Of a DNA stretch of 64,000 nt, positions 21,111 through 31,521 are shown piece by piece. The notes under the pieces were generated by a model. The model worked only from the letters and a program-made list of their open reading frames with translations. It was not told where the DNA came from and ran no database searches. A program made the translations under genes and the position numbers. How positions within the stretch are numbered: the stretch's first letter is position 1; every line of letters starts with the position of its first letter. The stretch is from contig CM020619.1 of assembly GCA_009829735.1 (NCBI GenBank), forward strand, positions 6,934,375 through 6,998,374, written 5' to 3'. The stretch is from Pyropia yezoensis (Eukaryota > Rhodophyta > Bangiophyceae > Bangiales > Bangiaceae).

Positions 21111-22382
21111 GGCTCCGGCAGGAGCCAGCAGAAAGCAATATAGATGGATGCCATTGGGCGGGCGCTCGGTCGTGAGAGCACTTAAATGATCGAGGCCAGA
21201 AATACTGCCGCCACAAGGGTTATATCGAATTGGCTAGCGCTGAACAGCATCTCACGCGGAGAACAGAAGGCGGGGAGCGGCAAGGCACGGCCACAGAACG
21301 AAGGGACAACAGCGCGTAGCCCTTGCAGCAGAGGAGAACACGGCTGCAAACACTGCGACAGGAGTGCGAACAGCGCTGCTGCTCGGCCGGCGCGGGTGGC
21401 AGGTCCGGCCGCGGCGGGGAGCGATCGGCGCCGCCTCTCCGGCAAAGAGCCGTGGGAGTTGCAACCCACAATGCAGATATGATTGAAAATGGGTCAGGCG
21501 GCGTGGCCAGCAGCAGGCGGGGGGGGGATGGGAGGCGGCAGCGATGAGGCGCGCTTAATGCTCAGCGGTTCCGGCTGAGGTGGCCGCTGCACCGAAACAG
21601 CAATAAAAGTACAGAGGGCCGTGGCAGACTTGATTTGTTTGAATCTTTTCAATATTTTACCTCGTACAAGGCCCGTATCCCCGGCATACTCCCGCATCGG
21701 ACGTGGCTCCTCTAGGCGGGCGGAGGAGGCCGACGCCGGACAGTTTCGTATGCATATACCGCGTACATGAAAGGGTCGATAGTGTTATCTGGTGGCTAGG
21801 GGTAGCCGGGACCAGCTGGGCTGCGCTACAGGCAGCTCTTCCACATGCTCAGCACCGGCCGTGCCCATATCAGCGGTCCCCCAGATGCTGCGATCTGTTC
21901 TTTAGCAGCCGCCACCGCCGCCGTGAAGCCCACGCCAACCAGCACACGGGCAGCCCCAGTCAGCGCTCGATGCTCACTTCGTCGAAGTGGTGCTGCGTCC
22001 TTCTCCCACCGGCTTCCGCACTTCTGCTAGGGGAGGCCCCATTAACGTAAGCTGCGGCGCAAGGTCGTAGGTAGCGCGTCGTAGCTGGGGGTAGTGTGCG
22101 TGAGATGGGGGCAGCTCTTGGCAGCATGGCGCGGCCAGGGGCAGAGCAAGACCGACTAGAGGCTGCGTGTCCACGAACTACTAGTGAAAAACAATCTGTA
22201 AAGGAAAACCTTTTCCAGATAGAAAACCACTCCGCGTTGCAGGCGTTGCTGCGGAGGCGGGCCCCTCTGCGGCGCCTGTTACCTGCGCGCCACCCGTACT
22301 ATCTTCAGGCGGTGACGTGAGCCGCGCCGCAACGGCGCCCACGGTATTTGTCGAGCTGCCAGCGCTCTCCGCTCCCGCCTCA
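21111..22382. other. Intergenic between integrase-like fragment and Harbinger copy 2
   Basis: Moderate-GC DNA with short unrelated ORFs and an AT-rich patch at 21600-21665. No conserved peptide, RNA or repeat is recognised. Confidence 0.5.
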
Positions 22383-22397
22383 GGCCCGTTCGCAGTT
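22383..22397 (+). repeat. Harbinger copy 2 left TIR
   Basis: GGCCCGTTCGCAGTT, preceded by TCA. Confidence 0.9.
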
Positions 22398-22549
22398 CGC
22401 GTACCGTCTCATGTGACGACGGTATATACCTGCGAAAGGAACGGGAGAGGGGAGTCCGGTCGGTATACCAAATACATAAGTTTTGAACAACTCATCATGA
22501 CTCTTTTTGAAGTATCACAAACACTGGAGTGTGACTTGAAGAGTGGGGT

Positions 22550-23800
22550 GTGCAGATGGTCCGCCCTGCTCGAGCGCCACCAAAGCCCGTTCATATCGCC
22601 GCCTACAGCATCATGGACCCCACTCCTATCTGGCGGGCGGGTGCGTTCATGACGTCTGTGGCTGGAGCCTTGCATGCCCACCGTGGTTTGTTCTCTGACC
22701 CCTTTCAATACACATCTGTTTCTGTACCCTTTTCCGACGTCCGGGCACGCTACGGCGCCCTATTCCCTCGCGCTATGCGCATGTCCGATGGCGCCTTTGA
22801 TGGCCTGGTGGCACTCTTGCGCCCTCTCTTGCCCCGTCGTGGCCTCTCTGCGGAGACGCGTACTGCTTTGGCGCTGCGCTATTTGGGAGGCGGTAGCTAC
22901 GTGGACATTTGCGCGGCGTTTGGGGTACACCCGGCCTCATTGTACCGCGCAGTGTGGGAGGTCGTGGACGCTGTTAACTCTACCTCTGCACTGGCTCTGG
23001 ACTTCCAGGTAGGGAACAGTACTCGTCGACTCGCGTACGCTGCTGGCTTCCAAGCGGGGCGGAATTCCCCGTTCTCCAACGTCATCGGAGCGCTCGATGG
23101 CGTGGCGATTGAGCAGGAGCAGCCCCTACCATCGGATGTTACGTGCGTGGCCGACTACTACTCTCGGAAGGGCTTCTACGCTTTCAATGTGCAGGCCATT
23201 TGTGACGCTTCGTACAAGTTTCGATGGATGTCCTGCATGAGTCCTGGGTCTTCTCACGACTCGACGGCGTTTTCTTGTACATTGCTCGGGCAGGCGCTCC
23301 TGAGGCCGGAGGACCCCATAACAGCGGCGCTGATTAGGGATGGCCACTGTATTGCGGCAGACGATGCGTACGCTGCAAGCGAGGCATTGGCCGTCCCGTG
23401 GCCAGGTGGTGGCAGGGGTGATCGCTGGCGGGACTCTTACAACTTCCATCTCTCATCCCTCCGTATTCACATTGAGCAGGCTTTTGGGATGCTTGTGTGG
23501 CGGTGGGGGGTCTTCTGGCGACCTCTTCGTGTGCCCTTTTCGAAGCGGCCAGCTTTGATTCGAGCGTGCTTTCGTCTGCATAACTATTGCTGTGACGAGT
23601 CCGAGAGCGGTACGGACCGCTTGGCACCGTTCGCCAACGACCGCGCTGGAGGGAATGTTTACTTGGCGCCGAATGACACCGTGAGTGCCGACCAGCGTGG
23701 TCGACGTCGCGACCGCGAGCGCTCCTTGTTGAGGGTGAAAATGACTCGTCGGGTGGAAGAGCTTGGATTGCTGCGCCCGGGGGTACCTCCCATGTACTGA
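22550..23800 (+). CDS. PIF/Harbinger transposase (DDE_Tnp_4 nuclease), copy 2
   Basis: The 416-residue protein is identical to that at 7156-8406: HTH at about 105-140, Asp183 in ALDGVAIEQ, Asp271/272 in IAADDAYAA and Glu309 in HIEQAFG are all present. The gene is intact. With two identical copies, either locus could supply active enzyme. The start is chosen as in copy 1; the internal Met at 22613 is the alternative. Confidence 0.92.
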   Translation: MQMVRPARAPPKPVHIAAYSIMDPTPIWRAGAFMTSVAGALHAHRGLFSDPFQYTSVSVPFSDVRARYGALFPRAMRMSDGAFDGLVALLRPLLPRRGLSAETRTALALRYLGGGSYVDICAAFGVHPASLYRAVWEVVDAVNSTSALALDFQVGNSTRRLAYAAGFQAGRNSPFSNVIGALDGVAIEQEQPLPSDVTCVADYYSRKGFYAFNVQAICDASYKFRWMSCMSPGSSHDSTAFSCTLLGQALLRPEDPITAALIRDGHCIAADDAYAASEALAVPWPGGGRGDRWRDSYNFHLSSLRIHIEQAFGMLVWRWGVFWRPLRVPFSKRPALIRACFRLHNYCCDESESGTDRLAPFANDRAGGNVYLAPNDTVSADQRGRRRDRERSLLRVKMTRRVEELGLLRPGVPPMY

Positions 23801-23956
23801 ATCAAGTGTGTGCACAAGACATTGTTTTTCCTACGTGCGCCATGTGCACCGCCCACCGCGTTCAAGAAGCCCATGTGTACCGTGGTGCCCTCGCATTACA
23901 ATCGGACGCAGAATGAACAGCTCTCTAAACGACACAGGCAATCCCTTGAAAAACCC

Positions 23957-25328
23957 TCACGCCTCCTCCTCGTCCACGGATGGGTCAACCGGACGGGGCT
24001 GAGAGGAGCCAGCCACGGGGCCGGCAGTATCATCTTGACCACGCCCGCCGCCGCCGACCGCTGCGACCGGCTCTGGTTCCGCTGCAGTCTCGAGAGGCTC
24101 TTGGCCGACGGAGGACTGCAGAGCACTTTCCAATCGCGTCGTGAGGGCCAGCACAATCCCAGACGGTAGGCCAGCGTCCTGCGCATTCTTGAGGGTAGTG
24201 GACAGAGCAACGAGCTCTGCCAGGCGCGCTTGCTTTGCGGCCGACGCTGCGATGCTGGCAGAGCTGTCGATCAGCGACTGAATTCCGGCCTCCACCGGAC
24301 GCCTACGCTTGGCTCGAGAGGTCGCGGCTCCCACCGTGGTCAGCCCAGGCACGTCGCCCTCTACGCCCGCGGGCCCCACTTCAGGGTTCATGAGCTCCAG
24401 AACAATCTCCTTGTCTTTCAGCAACACGAACAAATAGTCCAACAGCGTGTCCCCTTGCGAGAAGTTTGACCACAAGTTCGGATCGTTCTGGCCTGAGCTG
24501 GAGTAGCGCTTATGCACGCGCCAAAAACCAGAAGCAATCTGCACACAGAGAGTGATACACACGAATGAAATGATGCCGGGGCGTCAGACAACCGCTACGG
24601 CGGCGGAGAAGCGCAGAAAGATCCCTCCAATACAACCCTCACCGCAGCACTTAAGCGGGCCCGATAAATAGATCGCGCTGAGAACATACCTCTGTCCACT
24701 TTGCACGCAAGAACTGACCCGTGCGCCGAACTGTGTGAAGGTTGGGGTCTATTGCTGCGTCTGCGCACGCGGCGGGAACAGTGAAGACCTCTGGGCCGTT
24801 GAACACCTCCGCCACGACCACTGGCCAGACCTCCGTACGACTCGACCTCGAGTCCACCTGTTGGCGGGACATCGGGCCGCGAGACACGATGACACCAGCA
24901 GCGACCTCGCCATGGCACATCACATGCGCGAGACGCGCTCTCTCGTGCTTGGTAAACGGAGGCTGTCGGTCTGGGCTCGGTTGGATGGCTGCCGTGCCAC
25001 CGCTCTCGGCAGACACTTGTCCAGGGGTTGCCGCAGCAGGGACGGTCGCGTCAGGATCGCTTGGCGCTTCGCTCTGTCCTGCGGGTGTGCGCCGAGGAGG
25101 GGAGGGGCGAGGCTCGTCGGGCGCAGGGGAACCAGGATTCGACGGGGGAGGGAGAGCGCCCGACCGAGCACCCGAGGTAGATCCATCCGTCCCGGTGATA
25201 GCCGGCCCAGCACACGAGACCCCATTCTGTCGGCACCGGTCCGCGAGCATCTGCTTCGTCCCGTGAATGGGGAGCCCCCGACGCTTCAGTTCGGCTCGCA
25301 TCTGCTTAACAGTTACACGGGAAGCCAT
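23957..25328 (-). CDS. Harbinger SAP/Myb-like accessory DNA-binding protein, copy 2 (two exons)
   Basis: Identical to the copy 1 gene: exon 1 is 25328-24690, the 151-bp intron is 24689-24539 (GTATGT...GTGCAG), and exon 2 is 24538-23957, giving 406 residues. It has the N-terminal SAP motif, a Myb/SANT-like domain split by the intron between LRAKWTE and IASGFW, and an acidic C-terminus. It converges with the transposase gene. The upstream minus-strand palindrome at 25611-25671 may drive or control it. Confidence 0.85.
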
Positions 25329-25610
25329 ACTGGTCCGATCCGACGCAACAACAGGTAGGAAGAAGGCGTGAGGCTCTGGTCCGGAAGCGTGTGTGTGGAT
25401 GTGCGGGTTGGCGTCTCGAGTGGTTCCGGGGGCGGGGTCGCTTTTGCATTGCCGCCAGTGCGTGTCCAATGTTGTGGGTCTTCTTCCCGGCGCCTCTGCC
25501 CGCCAATGGACTTTGTCCAACGACACCCCTCGAACCTGTGAGTTGTCTCTGGCAACTCCAAACTTGGTCTCAATTCGATCGTCAAGTCTTGATCTCTGCA
25601 GTGTACGCCG

Positions 25611-25671
25611 CGGTATACCGCGGTATAGACATACGCGGGCGCCCCGCGTATGTCTATACCGCGGTATACCG
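25611..25671. promoter_or_regulatory. 61-bp palindrome, Harbinger copy 2
   Basis: Same palindrome as 10217-10277: 29-bp perfect arms with CCGCGGTATA repeats, 60 bp inside the right TIR. Confidence 0.6.
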
Positions 25672-25730
25672 TCGGGATGGGCACAGCCAATCAGATCGGC
25701 GTTACGCGTATATACCGTCACGCCGATTGC

Positions 25731-25745
25731 AACTGCGAACGGGCC
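25731..25745 (-). repeat. Harbinger copy 2 right TIR
   Basis: AACTGCGAACGGGCC, followed by TCA. Confidence 0.9.
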
Positions 25746-26109
25746 TCAATGGCCGCTTTTTCGCAGCGGTCGTCAGCGCCGACTCCGGCGCAGTCGTCGG
25801 CGCCGCCGCAAGCTACCCGCTTACGACCCCGGCGAGGCACCTGCCCCCCCTCCTGTACTCCCCCAACTCCCGCGTGATCCGGTGTCTCTGCCGCCACAGC
25901 CGCGGCCTGTGCGCAGGGGACCCAGTCAATGCGCTCCATTTTTCCCCACGGTGGGTTGGTAGCACTTTGTCGGCTCCTCCTAGGCAGGCCTGCCGGGGCC
26001 TACATCTGAGCGCCTTCTGATGCACCTCCCGCGCCAGATGGCGTCCTGCCGGCGCCGCGAGTGGTCGCGATAGCGGCGGCGACGCTCGACGGTAGGCGCG
26101 CTGCTAGTG
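25746..26109. other. Short intergenic stretch
   Basis: GC-rich sequence between the Harbinger end and the repeat array. No gene seen. Confidence 0.5.
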
Positions 26110-29100
26110 ACTGTCAGCAAGGTGGCCGGTGGACGGGGGGGGGATGCGCGGAGGGGTGCCACGGCCACCCGTTTTGACTGGCCCGTGTGGGGATGCTACT
26201 ACAGGGGAGGGGCTGCTTTCGGCGGGGGGGCAGCTGCTTCTGCCGATGCGGGGACCGCTACGGGCGGGGCCGCAGCTTCTACCACGGAGTGGGGGGCCTC
26301 TACCGGCAGGGCGGCGGCTGCTACCTGTAGGGGGGCGCCTAATACCTTCGAAGAGGGGCTACTGCTGCTAAAGGGGCGGCCACTCTTGGTGCCGGGGTGG
26401 CTGACTGTGCCGAGGGAGGGGCTGGTACCTGTGGGGGGACAGTTGATGCAGCTGGGGGGCGTCGCCTGCAACCGGCCGGTGGGCAGCTGCTGCTGCCAGG
26501 GGGGGGCCGCAACCGACAGGGGGGTGGCTGCTATCTGAGAGAAGGCGCATGCCCCCGATGGGGGGGCGCCTGCTGATACAAGTGGGGCGGCTGCAACTGG
26601 TAGAGGTGCGTCAGCGGCTGCTGAGGGGCGGGCGCTACCCGTAATGGGCCGGCTGATGCCGAGCGGGCGCCGCCTGCTCCCGGCGGGGGGCAGCTGATTC
26701 TGCCGGCGGGGGGCTGCCGCCGCCGCGCCGCCGGATGCTACCGGGGGAGCGGCGCCTGCTACATGTGGGGGAGCAGCAGCTTCTACAGGGTGGACGGTTG
26801 CTACAGGCGAGGGGGCAGCTGCGGCTGGGAGGGTAGCTGCTACCCGTGGAGGGGCGGGTAATTGTGTCGGGGACGGCGCTGCTACAGGGAGGGGGGCGGC
26901 TGATGCCGCCAGGGGCGGCTACAACTGGGTGGAGTGGGGCCGTAGCTGCCGGGAGATCGGCTGGCGCCCAATGGGGGGCGCTTGATGCCCGAAGTGGGGT
27001 GGCTGCTTCCGGGGGGGCGTCGAGATCTGCTACCGTGGCGGGGGGGCGGCTGCTTCCGGCGGGGCGGCAGCTGCTGCCGATAGGGGGGCAGTTGCTACCG
27101 GCGGAGTGGCTGCTGCTGCCGGTCGGGGGGGCGCGGGGGCGGCTGCTGCTGACGGGGTCGCGGCTGCTGCTGCTGGGTGGCCGGCGGCAGGCGGCAGGGG
27201 CGACGGCCGAATCCCGTAAGGTGGCTGCTCCTGGCGGCGGGGGGGCGAGAGCCATCGGCGGAGGGGCTGCTGCTGCTTGTGGGTGGGCGGAAGGTACCGT
27301 TAGCTGGGTGGCTGATGGTGCTGGGGGGAGAGCTGCTTACGGAAGCGGGGTGGATGATGCTGCCACCACAGGTGTGGGCACAGTCGTAGCTGCCAGGGAG
27401 GCGGCTACAACCGGCGAAGGTACAGCTGCTCCGGGGAGGGTGGCTGCTGGAGCCGGCCGAGCTGTGGCTGCTCCGGGTGGGGGCGCGGGGGGGCGGCTGC
27501 TGTCAGTGGGGGGGCTGCTGCTGCTCGTCCTTCGGCGTCTGCTGCTGATAAGGAGGGGGCTGCTAGTTCGGCACTGGAGCTGCTGCTTACGGTGGGGGGG
27601 CGGCTGCTACCGGTGGAGTGGCGGGGGACCGACTGCAGCTATCGAGGCGGGGGGTGGCGGCTTCCTCCGTCCCGGTAGCAGCAGCCCGGGATGCTGCGGA
27701 GGTGAAGGGGTGGCTGTTTTTGGGTGCAGGGGCGGCTGCTACTTGTGGTGGAGCAGCTGCTACCGGTTTCTGGGAGCGGGCAGCTGCGGCGAGCACCAAC
27801 CGTCGGCCAACGAGGACCACGTGGCAGTCTTCCCCATCCCAGTAGCAGCCGCCCAAGAGGTCAAAGCCTTTCGTGTGAGCCGCCCCACCCAAGCATAGCC
27901 GCCGCTCACGCTCACGGTTGGGCAGCCCCGTCGCAGAAGCTGCCCGCCTATCAACAGCTAGCGCAAGGCCTCCAAAGTAGCTGCCGCACACCCGCAGGTA
28001 GGGCCGCCCCCACTAAGCAGCCCCCGAGTCCCCAGGCACGGAGCAAGCCGTCCTCCTCACAGCAGCAGGCTGCCCCTCGCCACAGGAACGGCATGCCCTC
28101 CCGATCTGACAGCCATCGCCCCCCCGCTGCAGCACTCCGCCCCCCTGCCCCGGTAGCCGGCGCCCGCACCTTTGAGGGCAGTAGCAGGCTCCCAACGGTA
28201 TCAGACGCCCTGTAGCTCTTAGCAGCCCCCGTCCCCCCGCCGAAAGCAGCCCGCCCCTCCCCCGGAAGCAGCCGCAATCTCCGACCAAAGCAGGAGAGCT
28301 CCCAGCAGCTGCACCCGTCCCCAGGCCGGCAGCAGCAGCAACCCCATCGGTATCAGACGCTCACCCGCCCTCCCACTGGTAGCAGTCGCTACACTGACCG
28401 TAGCAGCCTCCCCCCCTCCCCGTAGCAGCCGCCCCCCCACCATGAGCAGCCGCATCTCAAGCTGGTAGCAGCCCCCCCCCCCGCAGCAGCAGACAGCCCC
28501 CGGGCAGCGGCAGCCGCCTAACCGTTACCAGCAGCAGCCCCACAACTGCTGGCAGCCGTTACCCCACCCCCAAGCGGAGGCAGCCGCCCAGCCTCCGCCA
28601 GCAGCAGCCCCTGCATTGGCAGCTGCCGCACCCCCGCCCCCCCATTGGGAGCGCCCGCCCCCCGCCGGCAGCAACCGCCCCCCCGCCAGCAAGAGCACAC
28701 CCAGTGGATAGAGCGGCCCCCCCTGCCGGTTGCGGCCAGCCCCCCATCACCAGCAGCCGCGCCCGCATCAGCAGCAGCCGCGCCCCCACCGGCAGCAGCA
28801 GCCACCCCGCCGGTAGCAGCCGCCGCCCGCTTCCGACAACAGCCGCCCCACCCCGGGTAGCAGGCGCACCCCCGCCCCGTCAGCAGCCGACCCCCCGCGA
28901 CAGGCAGCACCCTGCCCCCCAGCCGCGGTAGCAGCCCCCCCCCGGGCAGCTCCAGCCGCCCCACCCAGTGTCTCAGCCGCTCCCCCAGCAGCATCAGGCC
29001 GCCTCACCGCCCCGGTAGCAGCCGCCTCCCCCCCACTGGCAGCAGCCGCCCCCCCCGCCACGGTAGCACCCCCCACCCGGGGAGCAGCGGCTGCCCCGCA

Positions 29101-29120
29101 GCCCGAGAAGCAGCCGCCGG
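26110..29120. repeat. Degenerate G-rich repeat array flipping to C-rich, copy 2
   Basis: G-rich GGCTGCTACCGG-type units occupy about 26110-27780 and the complementary CCGGTAGCAGCC-type units about 27830-29120. The switch region (27775-27870) matches that of copy 1: CAACCGTC.GCCAAC, GTAGCAGCC, AGCCGCCCCACCC and AGCTGCCCG.CTATCA.CAG appear in the same order. CATGCCCTCCC..TCT/GACAGC blocks are also shared further right. The two arrays are clearly related but much diverged. No credible protein in any frame. Confidence 0.7.
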
Positions 29121-29372
29121 CCCCAAAGCTAGCAGCTCAGCCACACCTGATATCGTTTTGCCAGTAGATGCAAGCACGAACTGCACTCGGGGGCACTCAG
29201 GAGCAACTGAAGACATCTCAAGCACCATGGAGGAAGAGTCTCCCCCATCCAGCTTGCGTGGATAGTGGACGACAGACTAAGCCAAAAACACATCTAAAGC
29301 CGGCAGAACACCCGCGTCGGGAAAGCCCTCATGCCCCAACTTTCCAGCCGCTGGCCCATGTCTCTTCAGCCT

Positions 29373-30090
29373 AGAGCCTCACAGGTGTCTCATAAAAGGC
29401 CATGGGACAGAGATACGTTCTTCGTTCACATGCGGACTCTGCTGTTGTATCTTGTCTCTCAGCTGGGGTCTGAGTCTAGCAAACAGAGCGAAAACGGGCC
29501 CCAGGGCACATGCTTCAGCACTGACAGGGGAGCATACGCACTCTTATATGCGCACATGGATTCAGAGGTACATCTTGGACAGCGCCGGTGCTCTGTTCCT
29601 TTCTCATACCAGGAGGGGGATCTTGCCAACGCACATACTACGTCCTGCGTAGAGGACAAATAGTCGCTCTCTAAAGCGACAAGCCATGAGAACTCATCAC
29701 TGTTCTTGCACCAAGACACAAAGGGTGAGTTGGAGAAGCTGTCCTGGTGCGTGTTTTGCAGTATATAGGTGACTACTGGCGGGGATATCAGGGCGAGCCA
29801 CGGGTACGTCCATACCACGAAAGGCACACGGCTCACGCTATCATATGGACTATCTTTGTGTTTTCTCCGCAAAACGCATATGAGCGTGGAGCACATGATG
29901 TCGTGAGCAAAAAGGTGCGCAGTATGTAGCAGACGGATGTGTTGAGAGGTCAGGCACGTTACCGTTTATTCTCCGCGTCCATGTTGAGAGCGTCCCATGT
30001 GCTTCCGGATGCTTGCGAGCGGGCCGTCGGGTAGTGAACCAAAGTGAACGTCTATCACCCAATCTGTACATTTTCCACCGTGACTCGAGT
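29373..30090 (+). repeat. Left long inverted arm
   Basis: Inverted counterpart of 33834-34517. AT-richer than its surroundings. Short ORFs occur in it, but reading frames are not conserved between the arms (a stop breaks the shared TYILQ.THQDS frame in the right arm), so the arms are not conserved as protein. Confidence 0.65.
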
Positions 30091-30288
30091 CCACTTCGCG
30101 TCGTGCTTCCTCTCGTTGAGAAGCCCGCACTGGCGCTTCACGTCGGATCAGCGATACTCTCCGAAGAGCTTGCGAGCCTCGCGGCCCGCAGAACGCGAGG
30201 TCGTTATGAGAGCTTACTAGTGTGCACGCGATTTGTACCAGAATGACTCTTCCCTTTGCAGTTTAATCGCATCATTGAAGCATGAATG

Positions 30289-31521
30289 TCACTCCGACGG
30301 CACGCCCCAGATCCTGCACGCTTCCAGCCACTGAGGAGAAAGGCGAGGAGACTGTAGGATGGCGCTCACCTCTCTCGGTCCTACTCGACAGCGCTCAAGA
30401 ACCTCACGGACCTGTCGAGCAGTCATGTGCTGCAACACCTTCGCCGAGTGCTGTCCGTGGGCAACAGAAAACTGAGGGTCCTCGCCGCAGTTCGCCACCA
30501 GGTCACGGACCAGCGCGCTCTCGTGGGAAGGTGTGAGGTCGAACGAGGAGTTGAACGCCGGCACGGTGTTCAGCACGCTTACCGCCCAGGCCGCCACCCT
30601 CATGGTCTTTTGCAACGACTTCTTGCGCGTAGACGCCAGCTTGCGGATCCCGCCAATCTGCGTCCTGGTGCCCCCGGACAATCGAGTCCCGACATGTTGA
30701 GCGGCGTAAGCTTGACACGCCGCCATCCCGTACAGTAATCCCGGCGACGTGCCTGTCCCTACCAGCCGTCGCAAAAAGAACTGCAGCTGTGTGGTGGCGT
30801 GCCCTCGTTTGGGCAGATCGACCGCCACACACGCGGGAAGGGCAAAGAATGAGATATGCCCGAGTGGCTGAGGCAGGATCGGTGTCCCGCCCGGCTGCGG
30901 CGGGAGAGAGGTCCCCGTGGACGCCAGGTTGCTCCGCGCGCAGGGAGGCCTGTCGGTAGGGAAACGGACGGGAACAGTCAGCCCCCTTTGTAGAACCTTG
31001 AGTTGACTGAGGATGAGCCCGTTGGTGGTCGCCTGCTCCGCGCTCTGCCGCGCCAATGTTGCTTGTCCCGTGCGCTGCTCCCGCAGCAACTGCGCAAGGA
31101 GCGCCCCAGTGTCCACGCAGCTCCTCCGCCTCGGCCCGCCATCTGCTGCCGTCACGGCCGGCGAAGCTCCATCAACAGCGGCTCTCCGGGCGGCGTTTGC
31201 CACGGCACACCGCCGCCAAAACGCCAATTTGGCGCTGAAGGACGTGCCCTTGGCACCCGCCTTAGCCATCAATCGCGCGCGCATCCGCTTGTTGTTGTCC
31301 CACGCGTACTCCAAGCTCGTGACGGTCGCCTTGTGATGGTCGAAGAGCCGCCTGACGAGTTGCCGCGACGTGTCGCGCGCCTGCGTCGCCAGCCCCACAC
31401 GCTGACACTCAGCAAGGCTCTCCACCCTCGTGGCCCACGCAGACAAAGTCGGCAGTGTAGAAAGGGTAAGGGTAGTGGGGGACCCTGCGGTGCGATCAGG
31501 GAAAAGGGCGGGGGTAGCCAT
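30289..31521 (-). CDS. Intact 410-residue protein of unknown function inside the long-TIR element
   Basis: A complete frame with balanced composition and no low-complexity tracts, unlike its GC-rich surroundings. The N-terminus is Thr/Leu-rich. Residues 55-115 are Arg/Lys-rich and likely helical (WDNNKRMRARLMAKAGAKGT, FWRRCAVANAARRAA). Residues 135-175 form a Gln/Leu-rich helix (TGALLAQLLREQRTGQATLA), possibly a coiled coil. The centre is Pro-rich, followed by mixed segments and a conserved-looking C-terminus (QVREVLERCRVGPREVSAIL). I recognise no family and no DDE triad or zinc finger. Its stop is 198 bp inside the left arm. It could be the element's own protein or a captured gene. Confidence 0.55.
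   Translation of the reverse strand: MATPALFPDRTAGSPTTLTLSTLPTLSAWATRVESLAECQRVGLATQARDTSRQLVRRLFDHHKATVTSLEYAWDNNKRMRARLMAKAGAKGTSFSAKLAFWRRCAVANAARRAAVDGASPAVTAADGGPRRRSCVDTGALLAQLLREQRTGQATLARQSAEQATTNGLILSQLKVLQRGLTVPVRFPTDRPPCARSNLASTGTSLPPQPGGTPILPQPLGHISFFALPACVAVDLPKRGHATTQLQFFLRRLVGTGTSPGLLYGMAACQAYAAQHVGTRLSGGTRTQIGGIRKLASTRKKSLQKTMRVAAWAVSVLNTVPAFNSSFDLTPSHESALVRDLVANCGEDPQFSVAHGQHSAKVLQHMTARQVREVLERCRVGPREVSAILQSPRLSPQWLEACRIWGVPSE

Larger units (their letters stand above)
22383..25745 (+). mobile_element. PIF/Harbinger DNA transposon, copy 2 (complete)
   Basis: The same 3,363-bp element as at 6989, in the same orientation, with the same TIRs (22383-22397 and 25731-25745) but a different target duplication, TCA (22380-22382 and 25746-25748). 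All frames inside have identical translations at a constant offset of 15,394. The different TNA duplications show two separate insertion events rather than duplication of one locus. Confidence 0.95.

Noticed and set aside
29459-29896. 145-codon minus ORF in the left inverted arm
   Set aside because: Frame is not conserved in the right arm, which has stops; likely incidental.
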